From Flavobacteriales bacterium (GTDB taxonomy: Bacteria > Bacteroidota > Bacteroidia > Flavobacteriales_D > Sanyastnellaceae): a stretch of 64,000 nt of DNA. Each line of letters opens with the position of its first letter. Positions within the stretch are counted from its first letter, which is position 1. The position numbers and the translations under genes are program-made. Shown here piece after piece: positions 8,556 through 17,612 of this stretch. The notes below the pieces were generated by a model, which saw nothing but the letters and a program-made list of their open reading frames with translations, was not told the DNA's origin and did no database searches. The stretch lies in NCBI GenBank assembly GCA_018402085.1, contig JAGYJM010000002.1, positions 62,001 through 126,000 of the forward strand, read 5' to 3'.

Positions 8556-9879
8556 CCACGTTTACTTTGACTTGTTTCACCCGGCGTCGGTCGCTCGCTT
8601 CGATGGTAAAGTTGAAGGCACCGAAAGTAAAACGTTCACCCTTGAGTGGTATTTTACCAGCCTGCTCTACGATGAAACCGGCGAGGGTGTCGCTGTCGCC
8701 TTTCGCCGCTTCAAAATCGCCGCCATCAATGTCAAGTATGCGGTATACATCGATCAGGGATGTTTTCCCGTCAAACACAAAGTTGTGGTCGTCTAGGCGG
8801 CTGTAGTGCAGGTCGTCTTCATCAAACTCGTCGGTGATGTCACCTACGATTTCTTCGATCACATCTTCAAGGGTGATGATGCCCGAGGTGCCGCCGTACT
8901 CATCCACGACCACGGCGAGGTGGATCTTTTTTTCTTGAAATTCACGCAGCAGGTCGTCAATTTTCTTGTTTTCGGGCACGAAAAAAGGGCTTCTCAAAAG
9001 ACTGTTCCACTGTACGTCATCTTCGTCGAAGTGCGGCAGAAGATCTTTGATATAGAGAACGCCCACAATTTCATCAATTGACTCTTTGTAAACCGGAAGC
9101 CGGGAGAAGCCGCTTTCCATCACTTCTTCGAAGAGCTCTTGCCAGGGAGTGTCGAGATCGAATGCGGTCACGTCAGTTCTGGGGGTCATGATCTGTTTGA
9201 CGTCTTTGAGACCGAAGCTCACAATGCCCTCCAGAATTTTCTTCTCTTCGTCTGACCGTTCATCGCTGTCGGTAAGTTGCAGGGCATGTTCAAGTTCTGC
9301 AATACTGATATTTGAAGAGGTGTTGTTGCGAAAGCGCGACTCAATAAAGCCGCCCATAAGCACGAGTGGTTTCCAGAAAATGTAAAAAATGCGCTGGCTG
9401 TATTGCAGGGGCAATGACATGAAGCGGGCAAGTTCTACACGGTAGTTGGTGGCATATACCTTCGGTATGACCTCGCCGAATAGTACGATCAGAAAGGTGA
9501 TCCCGGCCACATTCACGAGAATGCTCAGCCATTCAGCATGCTGTCCGGAAGGAAACAATTGCTCAACGACCACCGTCGAGAGCAAAATGATAATGATGTT
9601 GATGAAATTGTTCAGCACGAGGATCGTTGCCAGGAGGTGGCGCGGACCTTTTTCAATGTCTGGGTGTTCGAGCATGGTCAAGATGCGCTTTGCGGAGGGT
9701 TGCTCATCTTCGCGCAAACGGGCGAGGTCAGACGGCCCCAGGGAGAAAAAGGCAACTTCAGAGCCGGATACCAAGGCACTGCATGCGAGCAGCAACAGCA
9801 TGACGATCGTTGGAACAATGAACGACGCCGAAGCGAGATCGGAAACAAGGATGCTGTAAATCTGACTCGAGGGGTCCAA
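8521..9879 (-). CDS. gldE: gliding motility protein GldE (CNNM/CBS)
   Basis: The 452-aa membrane protein has a CNNM transmembrane domain (about residues 20-200), a CBS pair (about 215-345) and a CorC_HlyC domain at the C-terminus. It is assigned to GldE rather than a generic CNNM protein because it sits directly between ssb and gldD, as in gliding flavobacteria. GldE partly overlaps in function with GldD there. A paralogue lies at 2322-3602. The start is 21 bases after the end of ssb. Confidence 0.88.
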   Translation of the reverse strand: MDPSSQIYSILVSDLASASFIVPTIVMLLLLACSALVSGSEVAFFSLGPSDLARLREDEQPSAKRILTMLEHPDIEKGPRHLLATILVLNNFINIIIILLSTVVVEQLFPSGQHAEWLSILVNVAGITFLIVLFGEVIPKVYATNYRVELARFMSLPLQYSQRIFYIFWKPLVLMGGFIESRFRNNTSSNISIAELEHALQLTDSDERSDEEKKILEGIVSFGLKDVKQIMTPRTDVTAFDLDTPWQELFEEVMESGFSRLPVYKESIDEIVGVLYIKDLLPHFDEDDVQWNSLLRSPFFVPENKKIDDLLREFQEKKIHLAVVVDEYGGTSGIITLEDVIEEIVGDITDEFDEDDLHYSRLDDHNFVFDGKTSLIDVYRILDIDGGDFEAAKGDSDTLAGFIVEQAGKIPLKGERFTFGAFNFTIEASDRRRVKQVKVNVDESKREPIDPE

Positions 9880-9900
9880 TTCAGGTGTTTTCGTTCAACA

Positions 9901-10371
9901 TCAGAACGGCAGGTCATCTGCACCGCCGTCATTGCCGAGGTCATTGACCTGCCCCCCGCTTTGTGACGGTTGGGGTGAAGCACTGCTGCCCGCATAACTT
10001 TGTTGCTGCTGTTGCGGCTGACGGTTGTCGTCACCCTGCGGACGTCCGAGTAGTTGCATTTGATCGGCTACTACTTCAGTAGTATACCGCTTATTACCGT
10101 TTTCATCGTCCCAAGACCGGGTGCGTATTTTTCCTTCTATGTATACCTGTGAACCTTTGCGGAGGTATTGCTCAGCAATTTCTGCGAGTCTGCGCCAGAG
10201 CACTACATTATGCCATTCGGTTTGCGTTCTGCGCTCACCGCTTTGGCGGTCAGTATATGATTCAGAAGTTGCCACAGGAAAAGAGCAAACCGGCACACCG
10301 CTTGGTGTGTGGCGCATTTCAGGGTCTTTTCCGAGGTTTCCGAGAAGAATTACTTTGTTGATTCCTGCCAT
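9901..10371 (-). CDS. ssb: single-stranded DNA-binding protein
   Basis: This 156-aa protein has an N-terminal OB fold ([20 protein letters not shown] to about residue 110), a glutamine- and glycine-rich linker, and the C-terminal acidic tip DDLPF that recruits repair and replication partners. The frame extends upstream, but the family start MAGINKVIL is clear. A perfect -7 element (TATATTTG) lies at 10377-10384, only five bases before the ATG, so the transcript may have almost no leader. It lies between mutY and gldE. Confidence 0.95.
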   Translation of the reverse strand: MAGINKVILLGNLGKDPEMRHTPSGVPVCSFPVATSESYTDRQSGERRTQTEWHNVVLWRRLAEIAEQYLRKGSQVYIEGKIRTRSWDDENGNKRYTTEVVADQMQLLGRPQGDDNRQPQQQQQSYAGSSASPQPSQSGGQVNDLGNDGGADDLPF

Positions 10372-10376
10372 AGGTA

Positions 10377-10384
10377 CAAATATA
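10377..10384 (-). promoter_or_regulatory. -7 promoter element for ssb
   Basis: On the minus strand this reads TATATTTG, an exact match to the Bacteroidota consensus TAnnTTTG. It ends five bases before the ssb ATG. No -33 TTG is evident at the usual spacing. A promoter here would let ssb-gldE-gldD be transcribed apart from mutY. Confidence 0.5.
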
Positions 10385-10405
10385 GTATTCCCCGAGGCAT
10401 TCTGG

Positions 10406-11467
10406 TCAGTGAAAGAGGTCTTCTGCGCGGTATTGCTCCAGAAATTTTTCAACAAGCCGGGGTACCGGATAGGTATGAAGGTCAGCTTCTGCAACAGCCT
10501 GGTGAAGAGTGTTCTTGATTTGAAGGGGGGCATCAAGATCGAAAATGAAGAAGCGCGCTGTGATGCGCCGATGAGAAAGCACATGTGTTATAGGGCCCAT
10601 AACTTCACGCAGCTGGCCTTCTGCATAAAAAGTCTTGAGCAGTTCTGCTCCACGCTCTTCTACAGGTGCGTCAAGCTCGGTTTCGATGCATGGGAAATCG
10701 TAAAGTTTGCTCCAGATGCCTTTTTCTGCGCGAAAGCGCAGGATGATCTGGTCTTCGTGCACGAACACCGCATAGTCATAGAAGACATGGCGCACTTTGG
10801 TTCGCTTTTCTTTCACCGGAAGCATCTTTGCAGACCCGGCGGCAAATGCGGCGCAAAAGGCGTTAACCGGGCACTCCGGGCAGTTGGGATTGTGAGGAGC
10901 GCAAACCAGAGCCCCGAGCTCCATTACAGCCTGGTTATAGTCGCCCGGACGTGATTCAGGGAGGTAAGCCGCCATAGCTGCGCGTATGGTTTTTTGTCCG
11001 CCGGGCTTATTCACCGGCTCGCGGTAGTCTTGTACCCTTGACATGACGCGCAGCACGTTTCCGTCAACCACGGGAACAGCTTCCTGATAGGCAATAGATG
11101 CAATCGCTGCAGCCGTATATGGCCCCACGCCACTAAGCTCTTCCAGCGCTTTTGCGCTGCCCGGAAATACACCTTGATGGTCTTGAACCACCTGACGTGC
11201 AGCCTTCAGCAGGTTACGTGCACGAGCGTAATATCCGAGCCCCTGCCACAGCTTCAGTACTTTTTCTTCTTCAGCAGCAGCGAGATCATGTACGGTCGGG
11301 AAATTTTCGATGAAGCGGTAGTAGAAGGCGAGCCCCTGGTCAACACGGGTCTGTTGCAGAATGATTTCAGAGAGCCAGATGCGGTAAGGGTCGGGCTTTT
11401 CACGCCAGGGCAATGGGCGTTTGGCAGCCTCAAACCAGTTGAGCAAATGTGCGGCAAAAGGGTGCAT
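10406..11467 (-). CDS. mutY: A/G-specific adenine glycosylase
   Basis: The 353-aa base-excision repair enzyme removes adenine mispaired with 8-oxoguanine. It has the helix-hairpin-helix [13 protein letters not shown], the catalytic aspartate in VVDGNVLRV, the four-cysteine iron-sulfur loop [17 protein letters not shown] (about residues 195-215), and a C-terminal NUDIX-like domain (about 230-345) for 8-oxoG recognition. It is the first gene of the leftward string and diverges from the HU gene. ssb follows after 34 bases. Confidence 0.95.
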   Translation of the reverse strand: MHPFAAHLLNWFEAAKRPLPWREKPDPYRIWLSEIILQQTRVDQGLAFYYRFIENFPTVHDLAAAEEEKVLKLWQGLGYYARARNLLKAARQVVQDHQGVFPGSAKALEELSGVGPYTAAAIASIAYQEAVPVVDGNVLRVMSRVQDYREPVNKPGGQKTIRAAMAAYLPESRPGDYNQAVMELGALVCAPHNPNCPECPVNAFCAAFAAGSAKMLPVKEKRTKVRHVFYDYAVFVHEDQIILRFRAEKGIWSKLYDFPCIETELDAPVEERGAELLKTFYAEGQLREVMGPITHVLSHRRITARFFIFDLDAPLQIKNTLHQAVAEADLHTYPVPRLVEKFLEQYRAEDLFH

Positions 11468-11536
11468 AAAGGGGGCTTATTGGGCGTAAAGGTAAACGGA
11501 CTTTGTGAAGGGTTTTAGTTTTCAACGAAATAGGAT

Positions 11537-11544
11537 TATCTTTG
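11537..11544 (+). promoter_or_regulatory. -7 promoter element for the HU-like gene
   Basis: TATCTTTG matches TAnnTTTG exactly and lies 40 bases before the ATG at 11585, in the gap between divergent mutY and the HU gene. No well-spaced -33 TTG is seen (a TTTG at 11502-11505 is too far). Confidence 0.55.
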
Positions 11545-11584
11545 CGCTCCGTTTTTGAGAACCACTAATTTTAAAAACTGAGAT

Positions 11585-11875
11585 ATGACGAAGGCGGATA
11601 TCGTGAACGAGATCGCAGAGAAGACAGGTATTGAGCGTAATGATGTGCAGACCACCATCGAGGCTTTCATGAAAACCGTGAAAGGCTCGCTGGAGAAGGG
11701 TGAAAATGTGTACCTCCGCGGCTTTGGTAGCTTCGTAATTAAGAAGCGCGCCAAGAAAACCGGACGAAACATTTTAAAGAATACCACCATTGTCATTCCG
11801 GCGCATAACATTCCTTCATTCAAGCCAGCGAAGACATTCGCAGAAGGCGTGAAGAAGAAAGTCGCTGTAGACTGA
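11585..11875 (+). CDS. HU/IHF-family DNA-binding protein
   Basis: This 96-aa nucleoid protein starts MTKADIVNEIAEKTGI and has the HU/IHF core (LRGFGSFVIKKRAKKTGRN, then the DNA-binding arm and IPSFKPAKTFAEGVK). It bends DNA and may also serve replication or recombination. Its stop overlaps the next start by one base (TGATG), suggesting coupled translation with the TPR gene. It cannot be assigned firmly to HU or IHF subunit type. Confidence 0.93.
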   Translation: MTKADIVNEIAEKTGIERNDVQTTIEAFMKTVKGSLEKGENVYLRGFGSFVIKKRAKKTGRNILKNTTIVIPAHNIPSFKPAKTFAEGVKKKVAVD

Positions 11876-12459
11876 TGAAGAAACCGGCAGTGAAGATACT
11901 GGCGGTTGCAGGTGCGATAGCACTGATCGTTCTTTTTATGGTAATGCCGCGGCAGCCACGATCATCTCGTGAGCAAGCCGCGCAAGCAGGTCCGATGACG
12001 GATGCTGAGAAAGAGTTGATGGCAGCGGTGCAGCAGGTGCAAAGCGGTGAGAGCCCGATGGAAGGCATTATGCGCATACGCTCGCTGGTGGAGGCTGACT
12101 CGACCTTTGAGGAAGCGCAACTGTGGCTGGGTGCATTTAGCCTCCAGTCAGGTCAGCTTGACAAGGCACGTCAACGTTTTGAGACCGTGCAAAGGATCAA
12201 TCCTGAAAACCCTGAGCCTTACTGGCAGCTAGGGATAATGGACGTTGAAAATAAGGAGTACCGAAAGGCTATTCCAAACCTTCAGCGAAGCGTAGAGCTT
12301 GATTCTAGCTATGTCAACGGCTTGTTCTTTGTCGCGAGAGCGTATGATGAACTTGGCGAAGCTGATTCTGCCCTGCACTATTATGAAAAGTACCTCCCTT
12401 ATGCGCCTGATACGGTAGTGTCAGGTCGTGTGAAGGACTTTATGAATGAATTGAAATAA
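11875..12459 (+). CDS. membrane-anchored TPR protein
   Basis: This 194-aa protein has one N-terminal hydrophobic segment (about residues 5-23) and at least three TPR units (about 65-185: EEAQLWLGAFSLQSGQLDKA, PEPYWQLGIMDVENKEYRKA, VNGLFFVARAYDELGEAD). It is translationally coupled to the HU gene (TGATG) and lies upstream of RNase G. The function is unknown; a scaffold role is an inference. Confidence 0.8.
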   Translation: MKKPAVKILAVAGAIALIVLFMVMPRQPRSSREQAAQAGPMTDAEKELMAAVQQVQSGESPMEGIMRIRSLVEADSTFEEAQLWLGAFSLQSGQLDKARQRFETVQRINPENPEPYWQLGIMDVENKEYRKAIPNLQRSVELDSSYVNGLFFVARAYDELGEADSALHYYEKYLPYAPDTVVSGRVKDFMNELK

Positions 12460-12475
12460 GATTAACCGATAAGCT

Positions 12476-12568
12476 ATGCCAAGCGGAAAGAAAAGAAAGC
12501 GCCATAAGATGGCCACGCACAAGCGCAAAAAGAGGCTTCGTAAGAACCGCCACAAGAAGAAGAAGTAA
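12476..12568 (+). CDS. 30-residue very basic protein, COX24/bS22-like
   Basis: This short ORF (ATG to TAA) encodes MPSGKKRKRHKMATHKRKKR and ten more mostly basic residues. About two thirds are Lys or Arg. The pattern K-x-KR-x-KM-xx-HK-x-KK resembles the AURKAIP1/COX24 family, some bacterial members of which are ribosome-associated. It lies 16 bases after the TPR gene and upstream of RNase G, and a hairpin follows. The composition and short spacing support a real gene; the ribosomal link is an inference. Confidence 0.7.
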   Translation: MPSGKKRKRHKMATHKRKKRLRKNRHKKKK

Positions 12569-12572
12569 TCTG

Positions 12573-12606
12573 ATGCAGGTCTCTCCTTACTGAGAGGCTT
12601 GCACTG
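12573..12606 (+). terminator. hairpin after the small basic ORF
   Basis: GCAGGTCTCTC and GAGAGGCTTGC pair with two wobbles around the loop CTTACT. There is no strong T-run, so it may be an attenuator or mRNA-stability hairpin rather than a full stop before RNase G. Confidence 0.4.
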
Positions 12607-12661
12607 ATGGTTGTTTTGAGTTTTCAGTGGGCTGCGAGGCCAAACGCTAATTGCGCGATTT

Positions 12662-14215
12662 GTGAATGTTGAGCTGGTCATAAATAAGACAGACAAAGGG
12701 ACAGAGATCGCTCTGATGCACGACCGTGTCCTGGTTGAATTGCATAAAGAAAAGGCGAATCTATCCTATGCGGTAGGTGATCTCTACCTCGGTAAGGTTC
12801 GGAAGGTGCTTCCGAGCCTGAACGCTGCGTTCGTAGATGTAGGTTACGAACGCGATGCGTTTTTGCATTACCTTGACCTGGGCCCGCAGTTTGCCAGTAT
12901 GAAAATGTACACGAAGCGTGTGCTGACCGGCAAGCAGAGCGCGCCAGAGCTCGATGATTTCAAAAAGCTGCCTGACATTAATAAGGGGGGCAAAATCAAG
13001 GATCAGATTGCAAGCAGCCAGCAACTGCTGGTGCAGGTGGCGAAAGAGCCGATCTCGGCTAAGGGGCCTCGTCTGACTACTGAGATCACTCTGCCTGGGC
13101 GCTACATTGTTTTGGTGCCGTTTTCGAATAAGATCAGCCTCTCGCAGCGCATCTCCAGTGAAGAAGAGCGCACACGACTCAAACGCCTCCTGCAAAGTAT
13201 TCGTCCGCCAAACTTCGGGATCATTGTTCGCACGGTCGCAGAAAACCGCGGTGCGGCTGAGCTTCACCAAGATCTGCAAGATCAGGTGAAGCGCTGGGAA
13301 GAGTTGTACAACAATCTGAAAACCGCCGGAAACCCGCCAACCCGGGTTCTCGGGGAGATCGCGCGCACCAATGCGCTGCTCAGGGATATTCTCACTCCCG
13401 AATTCTCGTCAATCTATGTGAATGACGAGGCCATGACTTCTGAGGTGAAAGATTTTCTCACCTCGATAGCTCCGGGTAAAGAAGGTATGGTCAAGTACAT
13501 GAAAGCAAAAGATCTGTTTGATACCTTCCATATCCACAAACAAATCAAAGCTTCGTTTGGCAAACAGGTGAACCTGCGCAGCGGAGCTTACCTTATCATT
13601 GAGCATACCGAGGCAATGCACGTGATTGACGTCAATAGCGGCGGACGCAAAGGGGGCGCGAAAAACCAGGAGGACAATGCCTTGCAGACGAACCTCGAGT
13701 GCGCTAAAGAGATCGCTAGAATTCTGAGGTTGCGCGACATGGGCGGAATTATTTGCATCGATTTTATCGATATGAATGACCGAGGTAATCAGCGCAAACT
13801 GCACGAAGCATTGAAAGAGGCGATGTCAACAGACAAAGCCAAGCACAACATTCTTGCACCGAGTCGTTTCGGGGTGGTTGAAATTACCCGTCAACGGGTT
13901 CGGGAAGTGACCAACATCATAACGGCAGAGAAGTGCCCGTCTTGCAACGGTAAGGGTATCGTTGAGGCGCCCATTCTCTTCTCAGACAACATGGAGAACC
14001 AATTGCGTTTTATTGCTGAAGAAGGCAAGGTGAAAGAGCTCAGTATGATCGTTCACCCGATGGTAGAGGCATACCTCCGCAAAGGTTGGTTGAATAGTAT
14101 TTTGCGCAAGTGGCGCCGCCAGTTCAAAATTAAGATCCATCTGGAAGCGAATTCATCGCTGCAGTTTCTGGAGTATCACCTCTATGACAAGGGCGGTGAT
14201 GAAATCGTCACCTAA
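12662..14215 (+). CDS. rng: ribonuclease G/E family endoribonuclease
   Basis: The 517-aa enzyme has an S1 RNA-binding domain (about residues 35-120, GDLYLGKVRKVLPSLNAAFV). The two catalytic aspartates lie in HVIDVNSGG (about 322) and CIDFIDMND (about 365). The zinc-link CPSCNGKG follows (about 425). It processes rRNA and turns over mRNA. It lacks the long RNase E C-terminal scaffold, so RNase G is the better name. GTG is the start, giving the family-typical MNxELVI. It ends tail-to-tail with the HD gene, overlapping by 4 bases. Confidence 0.93.
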   Translation: MNVELVINKTDKGTEIALMHDRVLVELHKEKANLSYAVGDLYLGKVRKVLPSLNAAFVDVGYERDAFLHYLDLGPQFASMKMYTKRVLTGKQSAPELDDFKKLPDINKGGKIKDQIASSQQLLVQVAKEPISAKGPRLTTEITLPGRYIVLVPFSNKISLSQRISSEEERTRLKRLLQSIRPPNFGIIVRTVAENRGAAELHQDLQDQVKRWEELYNNLKTAGNPPTRVLGEIARTNALLRDILTPEFSSIYVNDEAMTSEVKDFLTSIAPGKEGMVKYMKAKDLFDTFHIHKQIKASFGKQVNLRSGAYLIIEHTEAMHVIDVNSGGRKGGAKNQEDNALQTNLECAKEIARILRLRDMGGIICIDFIDMNDRGNQRKLHEALKEAMSTDKAKHNILAPSRFGVVEITRQRVREVTNIITAEKCPSCNGKGIVEAPILFSDNMENQLRFIAEEGKVKELSMIVHPMVEAYLRKGWLNSILRKWRRQFKIKIHLEANSSLQFLEYHLYDKGGDEIVT

Positions 14216-15441
14216 GCGTTTCTCGCTTCTTCAGGGTAACACAAAAAGTGTTTTTCGACCACTTCACTCAATGCTGAGAGGTTTAAGTGATCTGAAGCAG
14301 ATGCCACATCTTTCAGTGAACCATCTTTGAAATTGATCTTGATGAGGTTGGCAGCCGAATTGTAGGCGCGATTGTCAATGTGATCGCAAATTACGAAGAA
14401 GGCAGCTTCATCGCTCGAAAGCTTGAGGGCCTTTGCGCTTTGCTCACGTCGATGAGTAATTTCTGCTTCGGTGAAAGGCTCTTTGCGCAGTTCGATTTTG
14501 AATAACTGACGGTTTACCAGTCTTCGGCACAGTTCGCTCAGTACCTTGTCGTCATCGTCTTGCCACACCTTGATGGCGCCAAGAATATCATAATCATCCA
14601 GGCGACAGAAGCTTTGCAGCACTTCAGGATCAGCGAGAAAGTCTTCACGCCGATAGCGGTTTCTTAAGAATCGGTCAAGTGCAGGAGAACAGAAAAGTGC
14701 CCTTTTTTCTCGCACTTCACGGGCGCGGCGAAGAATGTTGACCAGCATGAATTCGGCAGATAATACAGTTTTATGAAGGTACACCTGCCAGTACATAAGT
14801 CGGCGTGCGACAATGAACTTCTCAATTGAATAGATACCTTTTTCTTCTACCACGAGCTCGTCATCCATCACATTCAGCATCTTGATGATTCTTGCAGAAC
14901 TGACTTTGCCTTCTGTTACACCGGTGTAGAAGCTGTCGCGGCGGAGGTAATCGAGACGGTCCATGTCAAGCTGGCTGGAGACCAGTTGGTGCAGGAAGTG
15001 CTTCGGGTAGTGGTCGTTGAAGATTTCAATGGCCATATCCAGGGCCCCATCAAAAGCATCATTGAGGTGGTTCATGATGAAAACGCTGAGGTCTTCGTGA
15101 CTTACCCCCTTCACCAAACTGTGCTCGAGCGCATGGCTGAAAGGACCATGTCCGATGTCGTGCAGTAGAATAGCCGCTGAAACGGCGCGTGCCTCATCAT
15201 CGGTGATTTCATGCCCCTTTTGTCGGATTTCTTCAATGGCTGTTTGCATGAGGTACATCGCGCCGATGGCGTGGTGAAACCTGTTGTGGGTGGCCCCCGG
15301 GTAAACGAGGTGTGATAGCCCAAGCTGAGAGATGCGACGCAGGCGTTGAAAGTAAGGATGATCGATCAGGTCGAACAATAATTCGTGCCGGAGGGTAATG
15401 AATCCGTACACGGGATCATTCAAAATCTTCCTTTTATTCAT
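14212..15441 (-). CDS. HD-domain phosphohydrolase
   Basis: The 409-aa protein carries an HD domain: HNRFHHAIG (about residue 50), then ILLHDIGHGPFSHALEH (about 90) with the metal-binding His-Asp pair. SQLDMDRLDYLRRDSFYTGV follows, typical of the dGTPase-like/YdhJ branch of HD hydrolases. The usual substrate is a nucleotide, but it cannot be fixed here. The start MNKRKILNDPVYGFI is chosen by family; the upstream extension overlaps the porX leader. It diverges from porX. Confidence 0.85.
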   Translation of the reverse strand: MNKRKILNDPVYGFITLRHELLFDLIDHPYFQRLRRISQLGLSHLVYPGATHNRFHHAIGAMYLMQTAIEEIRQKGHEITDDEARAVSAAILLHDIGHGPFSHALEHSLVKGVSHEDLSVFIMNHLNDAFDGALDMAIEIFNDHYPKHFLHQLVSSQLDMDRLDYLRRDSFYTGVTEGKVSSARIIKMLNVMDDELVVEEKGIYSIEKFIVARRLMYWQVYLHKTVLSAEFMLVNILRRAREVREKRALFCSPALDRFLRNRYRREDFLADPEVLQSFCRLDDYDILGAIKVWQDDDDKVLSELCRRLVNRQLFKIELRKEPFTEAEITHRREQSAKALKLSSDEAAFFVICDHIDNRAYNSAANLIKINFKDGSLKDVASASDHLNLSALSEVVEKHFLCYPEEARNA

Positions 15442-15569
15442 CGGCGCTGAGTATTCGGAGCCTTCAAACAAGAAAATGCGCTTCTTTGCGTTTCTTTGTC
15501 TACAGGCACTACGCGGCAAAGATAACCAAAGCCACGGGGGCTCAAGCACACCTGCAAAACGACCACACT

Positions 15570-17126
15570 ATGGCACAAGTTCGCATCCTCTGGGCAGACG
15601 ACGAAATCGATCTTTTAAAACCTCATGTACTCTTTCTCGAGCAGAAGGGATACGAAGTGGTCACGGTCAATAATGGCACCGAAGCTGTAGAATTTTCGGG
15701 CGAGCAACACTTTGACATTGTATTTCTGGATGAGAATATGCCGGGGTTATCAGGGCTTGAAACGCTTCAGAAAGTGAAAGCTCAAGACCCTACTGTGCCG
15801 GTGATCATGATCACCAAGAGTGAGGAGGAGCATATCATGGAGGAAGCCATCGGTAGTAAGATCAGTGATTATCTGATCAAGCCCGTGAATCCGAATCAGA
15901 TTCTACTTTCCATCAAAAAAAACCTTGACAAGAACCGATTGGTTAGTGAAAAAACATCTTCGGGTTACCAGCGGGATTTTCAGCAAATTGGTATGCAGCT
16001 GATGAACCGGCTTGACGCCGGCGAATGGCTCGAAATGTACAAGAAACTCGTCTACTGGAATCTTGAACTTGACAGTTCAGATGATACGGCCATGACAGAG
16101 GTATTCGCCATGCAAAAAAACGATGCGAATAATCAGTTCGTTCGTTTTATCAAAGATCATTACATCGATTGGTTGCACGGTAGCGAAGATGCACCGGTGA
16201 TGAGTCACACCCTTATGAAAGAGCGGGTAAAGCCGATAATCGAAGCGGAACAGGAAGCACCGGTGTTTCTTTTTTTGATTGACAACCTTCGCTTTGACCA
16301 GTGGAAAGTACTGCAGCCCAGAATCAGTGAGTTGTTTAGGGTAGAAAATGAATCGTTGTTTTACAGCATTCTGCCCACCGCTACTCAATATGCACGAAAT
16401 GCTTTGTTTGCCGGGCTGATGCCGTCTGAGATTGAACGCTTGTACCCACATCTCTGGGTTCATGAAAATGAAGATGGCAGCAAGAATAATCACGAAGAAA
16501 CGCTGCTTGCTCACAATTTGAAGCGGCTCGGTATGGACATTCGCTTCAGCTACAACAAGGTCACTAATCTGAACGCAGGAAAACGTCTTCTAGATAACTT
16601 CAATGAACTTCGCGGCAACCGTTTGAACGTGGTTGTATACAATTTTGTGGATATGCTCTCCCACGCACGAACTGAAATGGAGGTTATCAAAGAACTGGCA
16701 GATGATGCGTCGGCGTACCGGAGCCTAACGCTCAGCTGGTTCGAGCACAGTCCGCTCCTTGATATGATGCGAAAAGCCGCAGAGTCAGGCGCACGCGTGA
16801 TCATTACAACGGATCATGGCACTGTAGGAGTAGAAGACCCCGTGAAGGTGGTGGGCGATCGCAATACGAATTCAAACCTGAGGTATAAACTCGGTCGAAA
16901 CCTTGACTACAACCCGAAAGAGGTGTTTGAAGTGAATGAGCCCGGAGATGCGTTTCTGCCGAAAGTGAATGTTTCAACCCGTTATATTTTCGCCACGGGA
17001 AGTGACTTCTTCGTTTATCCGAACAATTATAATCACTTCGTCAATTATTTCCGAAACACCTTTCAGCATGGCGGGGTATCTATGGAAGAAATGCTAATCC
17101 CCTTTGTGGAGCTGAGTTCACGTTGA
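15570..17126 (+). CDS. porX: PorX: response regulator with PglZ phosphatase domain
   Basis: This 518-aa protein fuses a CheY-like receiver domain (residues 1-125; phospho-acceptor Asp54 in VFLDENMPG, and YLIKPVNP) to a PglZ alkaline-phosphatase-fold domain (about 210-515; LFLIDNLRFDQWK, SILPTATQYARNALF, VIITTDHGTVG). This pairing defines PorX, which with the kinase PorY and sigma factor SigP controls type IX secretion genes. The PglZ domain has phosphodiesterase activity in studied homologues. The start MAQVRILWADDEID is chosen at the receiver domain. tsaE follows two bases after its stop. Confidence 0.93.
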   Translation: MAQVRILWADDEIDLLKPHVLFLEQKGYEVVTVNNGTEAVEFSGEQHFDIVFLDENMPGLSGLETLQKVKAQDPTVPVIMITKSEEEHIMEEAIGSKISDYLIKPVNPNQILLSIKKNLDKNRLVSEKTSSGYQRDFQQIGMQLMNRLDAGEWLEMYKKLVYWNLELDSSDDTAMTEVFAMQKNDANNQFVRFIKDHYIDWLHGSEDAPVMSHTLMKERVKPIIEAEQEAPVFLFLIDNLRFDQWKVLQPRISELFRVENESLFYSILPTATQYARNALFAGLMPSEIERLYPHLWVHENEDGSKNNHEETLLAHNLKRLGMDIRFSYNKVTNLNAGKRLLDNFNELRGNRLNVVVYNFVDMLSHARTEMEVIKELADDASAYRSLTLSWFEHSPLLDMMRKAAESGARVIITTDHGTVGVEDPVKVVGDRNTNSNLRYKLGRNLDYNPKEVFEVNEPGDAFLPKVNVSTRYIFATGSDFFVYPNNYNHFVNYFRNTFQHGGVSMEEMLIPFVELSSR

Positions 17127-17128
17127 TC

Positions 17129-17560
17129 ATGGAACAACTAAAAGAGTGGAAGCTGGAAGGGATTGAACGGCTTGATGAATGTGCGGAGGCACTGACGAGT
17201 CACTTTTCTCCGGGAGACCTGGTGCTGGTGCAAGGTGAAATGGGAGCCGGTAAAACCACGCTCATTCGTTCAATGTGCATTGCGTTGAACGTAGTAGATA
17301 AGGTGAGTAGTCCAACTTATGCCCTCGTTAACACTTACCGCACTGCTTCGGGCAATACGGTTTATCACTTTGACCTGTACCGTATTGAACACCCCGAAGA
17401 AGCACTGGATATCGGCATAGAAGAGTACCTCGATGATCAACAAGCGATCAAATTAATCGAATGGCCCGAGCGCATCAAAGAGTATTTGCCAACAGATGCA
17501 CAGATGATTCTGGTGCGGGTTAATCCGGACGGAAGCCGCACAATTTCGCTTCGCGCTTAA
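17129..17560 (+). CDS. tsaE: TsaE, t6A tRNA modification ATPase
   Basis: The 143-aa P-loop protein has Walker A GEMGAGKTTLIR (about residue 37) and the family motif SSPTYALVNTY, then HFDLYRIEHPEEALDIG and LIEWPERI. TsaE works with TsaB and TsaD to make threonylcarbamoyl-adenosine at position 37 of ANN-decoding tRNAs. The ATG at 17129 is preferred over an upstream TTG at 17123 that would overlap porX. Confidence 0.93.
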   Translation: MEQLKEWKLEGIERLDECAEALTSHFSPGDLVLVQGEMGAGKTTLIRSMCIALNVVDKVSSPTYALVNTYRTASGNTVYHFDLYRIEHPEEALDIGIEEYLDDQQAIKLIEWPERIKEYLPTDAQMILVRVNPDGSRTISLRA

Positions 17561-17612
17561 AGAGGCTTTTCAGTATCTTCACTTTTGCAAACCGAGCGGA
17601 AAACCGAATTGC

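Noticed and set aside
10121-10954. 277-codon plus-strand frame across ssb and mutY
   Set aside because: It is antisense to two firmly identified genes.
11502-11505. TTTG as -33 element for the HU-like gene
   Set aside because: It lies 31 bases before the -7 element, beyond the known 17-23 base spacing.
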